Origin: an archaeon RBG_16_50_20
GTDB lineage: Archaea; Thermoproteota; Bathyarchaeia; 40CM-2-53-6
DNA: 9,210 nucleotides
Direction of reading: 5' to 3'
NCBI GenBank assembly: GCA_001768965.1
Contig: MEMY01000080.1
Coordinates: forward strand, 1 to 9,210
Shown here: positions 6,045-9,210 of the stretch, one piece after another
How positions within the stretch are numbered: the stretch's first letter is position 1
Layout of the letters: every line of letters starts with the position of its first letter
Position numbers and translations under genes: made by a program
Notes under the pieces: generated by a model
Databases searched by the model: none
Seen by the model: the letters and a program-made list of their open reading frames with translations, nothing else
What the model was told of the DNA's origin: nothing

Positions 6045-7308
6045 TGTGAAATCTGGGTCTTTCGTGAAGGAGATGAAGTGCTCCCGTTGCGGTAAGTACT
6101 ACGAACCAACCTCGGGTGCGATTCGATGTGTGAACCGCGACGACGGGCGGTTGGACATTGACTACGACTATGTAGCTCTAGGGGAAGTCATGACTCCTGA
6201 CGTTCTTTCGAAACGTAAAAGCGGCGTTTGGAAATATCGAGAACTACTCCCCATTGATGATCCAGCGCATATCATTACCCTAGGAGAAGGCGGAGTGCCT
6301 CTTATCTCCGCTCGCAGGCTTGGCGAGAAACTCGGACTGCAGAGGCTGCTTCTCCTCGATGATACGCGGAACCCTACTGCTTCTTTCAAAGATAGGCCGA
6401 TGACTGTGGGCGTTTCGAAGGCGGTGGAGCTTGGATATGAGACCGTTGTATCCGCCTCAAGTGGCAACGCGGCCGCTGCTCTCTCAGCGTACGCGGCGAA
6501 GGCCGGGCTCCGATGCGTGACTTTTGTTCCGGAGATGGCCAGCGCAGGGAAACTGGCCCAGCTCATAATATACGGGGCCAAGGTGGTTAGAGTTCGCGGA
6601 CTTGAGCACGGCGAGGATCCCACCGTCAAGATGCTCAAGGAAGCATGCGACCGGTACAACTGGTATCCTTGCCCAAGCTTCGGACCAATGAACCCTTACC
6701 AGGCGGAGGGGCCTAAGACCATGTCCTTTGAAATTGTTGAAGGTCTCGGATGGGCTTCACCGGATTGGGTCGTCGTCCCAGTTGGGTCCGGTGGAGCTCT
6801 GGCGGGAAATTGGAAAGGTTATCGAGAATTCGAGCAACTTGGCCTCATTAAATCAAAACCTAGCATGGTTGCGGTTCAATCTACCGGCTGCGCTCCGGTT
6901 GTCCGGGCGTATGAGCGCAATATGGATCCATTGAAAATAGTTCCATGGGAGAGACCGGATTCTGTGGCCACTGGACTGATGGACCCTCTCCCTTGGGATG
7001 GCGATGCTGCTCTAAGGGCCATCAAAGACTCAAACGGAACTGCATTAGCGGTAACCAATGAAGAAATACTCGAGGCGCAACGGATTTTGGCCAAGAGCGA
7101 AGGTATCTTCGCTGAGCCATCAGGCGTCACATCACTCGCCGGCCTCATCAAGCTAGCTACTTCCGGCGGCATTGAAAGATCGGATTCAATCGTCGTAGAG
7201 ATAACTGGAAGCGGCCTCAAGGATCCACAAGTCGCAATGAAAGGAATTCCAGAGGTCCCAGTGATTGACGCCTCCGTCGAAGAATTGGAACGAATCCTCA
7301 AATCCTAG
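6037..7308 (+). CDS. Threonine synthase-like PLP-dependent enzyme (fold type II)
   Basis: PLP enzyme of the archaeal/plant-type threonine synthase branch, 423 residues. A partial zinc-ribbon head has CSRCG (15-19) and a third Cys31, but no fourth cysteine. The body has GEGGVPLI (83-90), PLP lysine Lys118 in NPTASFKDRP, SSGNAAAALSAYAA (141-154), the phosphate-cradling PVGSGGALAG (248-257) and a C-terminal TGSGLKDP (390-397). Classical threonine synthases usually read TGHGLKDP there, and the segment around 309-325 (VATGLMDPLPWDGD) also looks divergent. It may therefore not make threonine from O-phosphohomoserine. In this setting an elimination or deamination of an amino acid such as diaminopropionate is a reasonable alternative. 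Start chosen at TTG 6037, with GAGGG 8 nt upstream. An ATG at 6073, just before the first CxxC, is an alternative. Confidence 0.88.
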   Translation: MPDVKSGSFVKEMKCSRCGKYYEPTSGAIRCVNRDDGRLDIDYDYVALGEVMTPDVLSKRKSGVWKYRELLPIDDPAHIITLGEGGVPLISARRLGEKLGLQRLLLLDDTRNPTASFKDRPMTVGVSKAVELGYETVVSASSGNAAAALSAYAAKAGLRCVTFVPEMASAGKLAQLIIYGAKVVRVRGLEHGEDPTVKMLKEACDRYNWYPCPSFGPMNPYQAEGPKTMSFEIVEGLGWASPDWVVVPVGSGGALAGNWKGYREFEQLGLIKSKPSMVAVQSTGCAPVVRAYERNMDPLKIVPWERPDSVATGLMDPLPWDGDAALRAIKDSNGTALAVTNEEILEAQRILAKSEGIFAEPSGVTSLAGLIKLATSGGIERSDSIVVEITGSGLKDPQVAMKGIPEVPVIDASVEELERILKS

Positions 7309-7407
7309 AAGAACCTTCGCAGTTTTCGATGTACATTTACTGGTTAGCGATTACGATAACTCATGTTCTTCCACGAGGTGTCCCTTAGGCTGTAAGTTTG
7401 TCCAGTC

Positions 7408-8433
7408 TCAATTTCTCTTGCCGGTCATAGTCATGGCTAGGACTGCCATTTTCGAATACATCCCATTTTCGGCTTGAGGATAGATGACTGAGTGAGGCCC
7501 ATCCAGAACCTCATTAGTTGCTTCTTCTTCCCGGAGCACTGGAAGCACATGCGTTACGATGGCTTTGCTGTCCATCTTGTCAAGCATTTCCTGGTTCAGT
7601 GTCCAGTGACGATACCTTTCGTGCAACTCCTGTTCCCTCTCCTTGCCGAACTTGCTCGCGCCAACTTCGAGTAGGCCATATGATGCCCAGTTTCTCGGGA
7701 AGATTGCGTTCGCCCCCTCGACTGCTGATGCGAGATCGTTTGTCACACTGAACTCCCCCCCCGTTGTTGTTGCATTGGATTTTGATGCTTCGATGATCTT
7801 TGGGTCGATTTCAAAACCAGGCGGATGAGCGAGCACCACATCCATCCCGAAACGAGACATAATCAAAGCTTCTTCTTGGATGCTGCATCGCCCTCTGAAG
7901 CTCTTCGAGTATCCCCACATTATCACGTACTTCTTTCCCTTCACTTTCCCCAAGGCCTCCTGAGTCGTCATCAGGTCCCCAAGGCCTTGTGTGGGATGGT
8001 AAGTACAGCACGCCATGTTGATGACGGGAATCTTTGAGTGCTTCGCATACTCACGAACAACCGAAACGCCAGCGCCATACACGTAATCGATGGCCGAATC
8101 TAGAATTCGTATTCCAAGCCCGTGACCGTACTTCTCATACATCTTGGCAACATCCTTCACCGCTTCACCTGCGCCAAGACGGGTAGTGGATACGTCAATG
8201 TACTGCGAGTGCCCACCCAGGTAAGTCATCCCGGCCTCGAAGGCAGCCCTGGTTCTCGTCGAGGCAGCGTAAAACAACATGAAGAACGTCTTGTTCCGAA
8301 GAAGAGGCGCAATACTTCCGTGCCTATATTTCAGTTTCAGCCTTCGCGCAAGCTTGAGCGCACTCTCAATTTCCTCAACAGACCAATCTTGGGTGGTAAT
8401 GAGATCCCTGCCTCTCAAATCGACCTTAGGCAT
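7408..8433 (-). CDS. YgeW-like transcarbamylase (ornithine carbamoyltransferase superfamily)
   Basis: Cytoplasmic carbamoyltransferase, 341 residues. Carbamoyl phosphate-binding residues are present: STRTR (58-62), GIR around Arg109 and HPTQ (146-149). LGAGEAVKDVAK (86-97) is the usual 80s-loop region. The second domain resembles E. coli YgeW as I remember it: MSRFGMDVVLAHPPGFE (192-208), then an acidic stretch leading to FPRNWASYG (245-253). That last motif replaces the TDVWxSMG ornithine motif of true ornithine carbamoyltransferases, and HCLP is HVLP (295-298). Ornithine is thus an unlikely substrate. YgeW-type enzymes are thought to act on a ureido intermediate of purine breakdown and to yield carbamoyl phosphate. 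The ATG at 8433 has GGAG 9 nt upstream. Divergent from carbamate kinase and convergent with the PLP enzyme gene across 99 bp. It is shorter than E. coli YgeW (about 396). Confidence 0.85.
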   Translation of the reverse strand: MPKVDLRGRDLITTQDWSVEEIESALKLARRLKLKYRHGSIAPLLRNKTFFMLFYAASTRTRAAFEAGMTYLGGHSQYIDVSTTRLGAGEAVKDVAKMYEKYGHGLGIRILDSAIDYVYGAGVSVVREYAKHSKIPVINMACCTYHPTQGLGDLMTTQEALGKVKGKKYVIMWGYSKSFRGRCSIQEEALIMSRFGMDVVLAHPPGFEIDPKIIEASKSNATTTGGEFSVTNDLASAVEGANAIFPRNWASYGLLEVGASKFGKEREQELHERYRHWTLNQEMLDKMDSKAIVTHVLPVLREEEATNEVLDGPHSVIYPQAENGMYSKMAVLAMTMTGKRN

Positions 8434-8442
8434 TCGTTGAGA

Positions 8443-8446
8443 CTCC
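8443..8446 (-). promoter_or_regulatory. Ribosome site of the YgeW-like gene
   Basis: GGAG on the minus strand, 9 nt before the ATG at 8433, supports that start. Confidence 0.5.
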
Positions 8447-8475
8447 GACCGTTTCGAAAGGACGATTCCGTGCGC

Positions 8476-8489
8476 TAATTATGGTTTCC
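8476..8489 (-). promoter_or_regulatory. Candidate archaeal BRE/TATA promoter for the YgeW-like gene
   Basis: Reading on the minus strand, GGAAAC (8489-8484) is followed directly by CATAATTA (8483-8476). This resembles a B-recognition element plus TATA box. An archaeal start site about 25 nt downstream would fall near 8454, giving a leader of about 20 nt that contains the GGAG ribosome site. The match is moderate and short. Confidence 0.3.
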
Positions 8490-8567
8490 TACGCGAAAAT
8501 AGCCATCAAAGTTCATAAGGACAGTCAATTGCAGACCAGTATCTCTTCTATTGCGAGATGCAGCGAT

Positions 8568-9210
8568 TTGCCTGAGAAACTCATTGTAATTGCACTCGGT
8601 GGAAACGCGCTTCTCAAGCGAGGTCAGAAAGGTTCTCTTGATGAGCAAAATCAGAACGTCAAATCGACTGTTAGCAAGATTGCGGATCTAGTAGTACGCG
8701 GATACAAGGTAGTATTAACACACGGCAACGGCCCACAAGTTGGCGCAACTCTACTCCGCCACGAGGCTGCCAAGAACATCGTCCCCCCATTTCCTCTCGA
8801 CGCATGTGGAGCAGAAACACAAGGTTTCATCGGATACATGATCGAGCAAGCTCTCAGAAATGAACTAAAGTCGCGCGGAATCGACAAGTACGTCGTGGCG
8901 GTTGTAACTCGAGTAATCGTTGACAAGCATGATTCGGCTTTCCAGAACCCAACCAAACCTATCGGCCCCTTCTACTCCGAACAGGAGGCGGCCAAAGTCA
9001 AGCAACAGAGACCAGAACTCGTGATCAAAGAGGATGCCGGACGCGGATACAGACGAGTCGTACCTTCACCCGACCCAAAGATAATCGCTGAACGCTCAGC
9101 GATTCGAGCACTTGTGGACTCTGGATTTATCGTGATAGCATGTGGCGGTGGCGGTATTCCAATAATCGAAGAAGGAACTCAAGCGGTAGGCGTCGAGGCG
9201 GTCATCGATA
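8568..9210 (+). CDS. arcC: Carbamate kinase (C-terminus outside window)
   Basis: Catalyses carbamoyl phosphate + ADP to ATP and carbamate, which decays to ammonia and CO2. 214 residues of an expected 310 or so are visible. Motifs of the amino-acid kinase fold are in order: IALGGNALLKRG (8-19), THGNGPQVG (51-59), CGAETQGFIGYMI (80-92), AFQNPTKPIGPFY (124-136), GYRRVVPSPDP (160-170) and ACGGGGIPI (191-199). No stop occurs before the window edge. The start is uncertain. TTG at 8568 gives the family's normal N-terminus (PEKLIVIALGGNALL). In-frame TTG 8529 and ATG 8481 would add 13 or 29 residues without family counterpart, and none has a strong ribosome site. Divergent from the YgeW-like gene, with which it probably forms a carbamoyl-phosphate-to-ATP module. 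The gene symbol is by family. Confidence 0.95.
   Translation, partial: MPEKLIVIALGGNALLKRGQKGSLDEQNQNVKSTVSKIADLVVRGYKVVLTHGNGPQVGATLLRHEAAKNIVPPFPLDACGAETQGFIGYMIEQALRNELKSRGIDKYVVAVVTRVIVDKHDSAFQNPTKPIGPFYSEQEAAKVKQQRPELVIKEDAGRGYRRVVPSPDPKIIAERSAIRALVDSGFIVIACGGGGIPIIEEGTQAVGVEAVID

Noticed and set aside
6168..6659. 163-codon minus-strand frame within the PLP enzyme gene
   Set aside because: Serine/threonine-rich antisense translation of a gene with clear catalytic motifs on the other strand.
7309..7407. Terminator between the convergent PLP enzyme and YgeW-like genes
   Set aside because: No stem-loop with a T-run and no long T-tract on either strand; only 99 bp of unremarkable sequence.
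8122..8478. 118-codon plus-strand frame opposite the 5' end of the YgeW-like gene
   Set aside because: Antisense to a conserved protein with intact motifs; arginine- and leucine-rich shadow without family resemblance.
7408..9210. Arginine deiminase pathway (arcB-arcC) interpretation
   Set aside because: Carbamate kinase fits, but the transcarbamylase lacks ornithine motifs and looks YgeW-like, and no arginine deiminase or arginine/ornithine antiporter is visible. It cannot be fully excluded because the window ends here.

Overview
The window carries a small-molecule uptake and nitrogen-salvage neighbourhood, most likely from an archaeon of the Thermoproteota/Bathyarchaeia type. The archaeal assignment is an inference. 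It rests on a twin-arginine substrate-binding protein with a threonine-rich linker, an archaeal-type threonine synthase-like protein, several TTG starts and a BRE/TATA-like element. No rRNA, tRNA or other taxonomic marker is present. Genes are tightly packed on both strands. I see no mobile element, CRISPR array or structural RNA.

Left part (1-4276, minus strand): a complete BMP-family (Nup/Yuf-type) ABC importer operon, transcribed right to left. The order is a double ATPase, a NupP-like permease, a NupQ-like permease, and last a Tat-exported BMP substrate-binding protein whose C-terminus runs off the window. Characterised relatives carry purine nucleosides or related compounds.

Middle (4277-7308): a 192-bp divergent intergenic region with three short repeat structures separates the transporter from a plus-strand run. 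That run is a TRZ/ATZ-type amidohydrolase (SsnA/deaminase-like), a 39-codon remnant of the N-terminus of a cysteine synthase-like enzyme, and an overlapping threonine synthase-like fold-type II PLP enzyme.

Right part (7408-9210): a minus-strand transcarbamylase that resembles E. coli YgeW more than true ornithine carbamoyltransferase, divergent from a plus-strand carbamate kinase cut by the window edge.

How they may fit together (inference): the set parallels the bacterial ygeW-ygeX-yqeA-ssnA purine/urate catabolic cluster. An importer brings in a purine-like compound, the amidohydrolase deaminates or opens it, and a PLP enzyme removes amino groups. The YgeW-like protein phosphorolyses a ureido intermediate to carbamoyl phosphate, and carbamate kinase turns that into ATP, ammonia and CO2. 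The PLP enzyme here is threonine synthase-like rather than YgeX-like. The most interesting possibilities are an archaeal variant of this fermentation and the broken PLP-gene junction.
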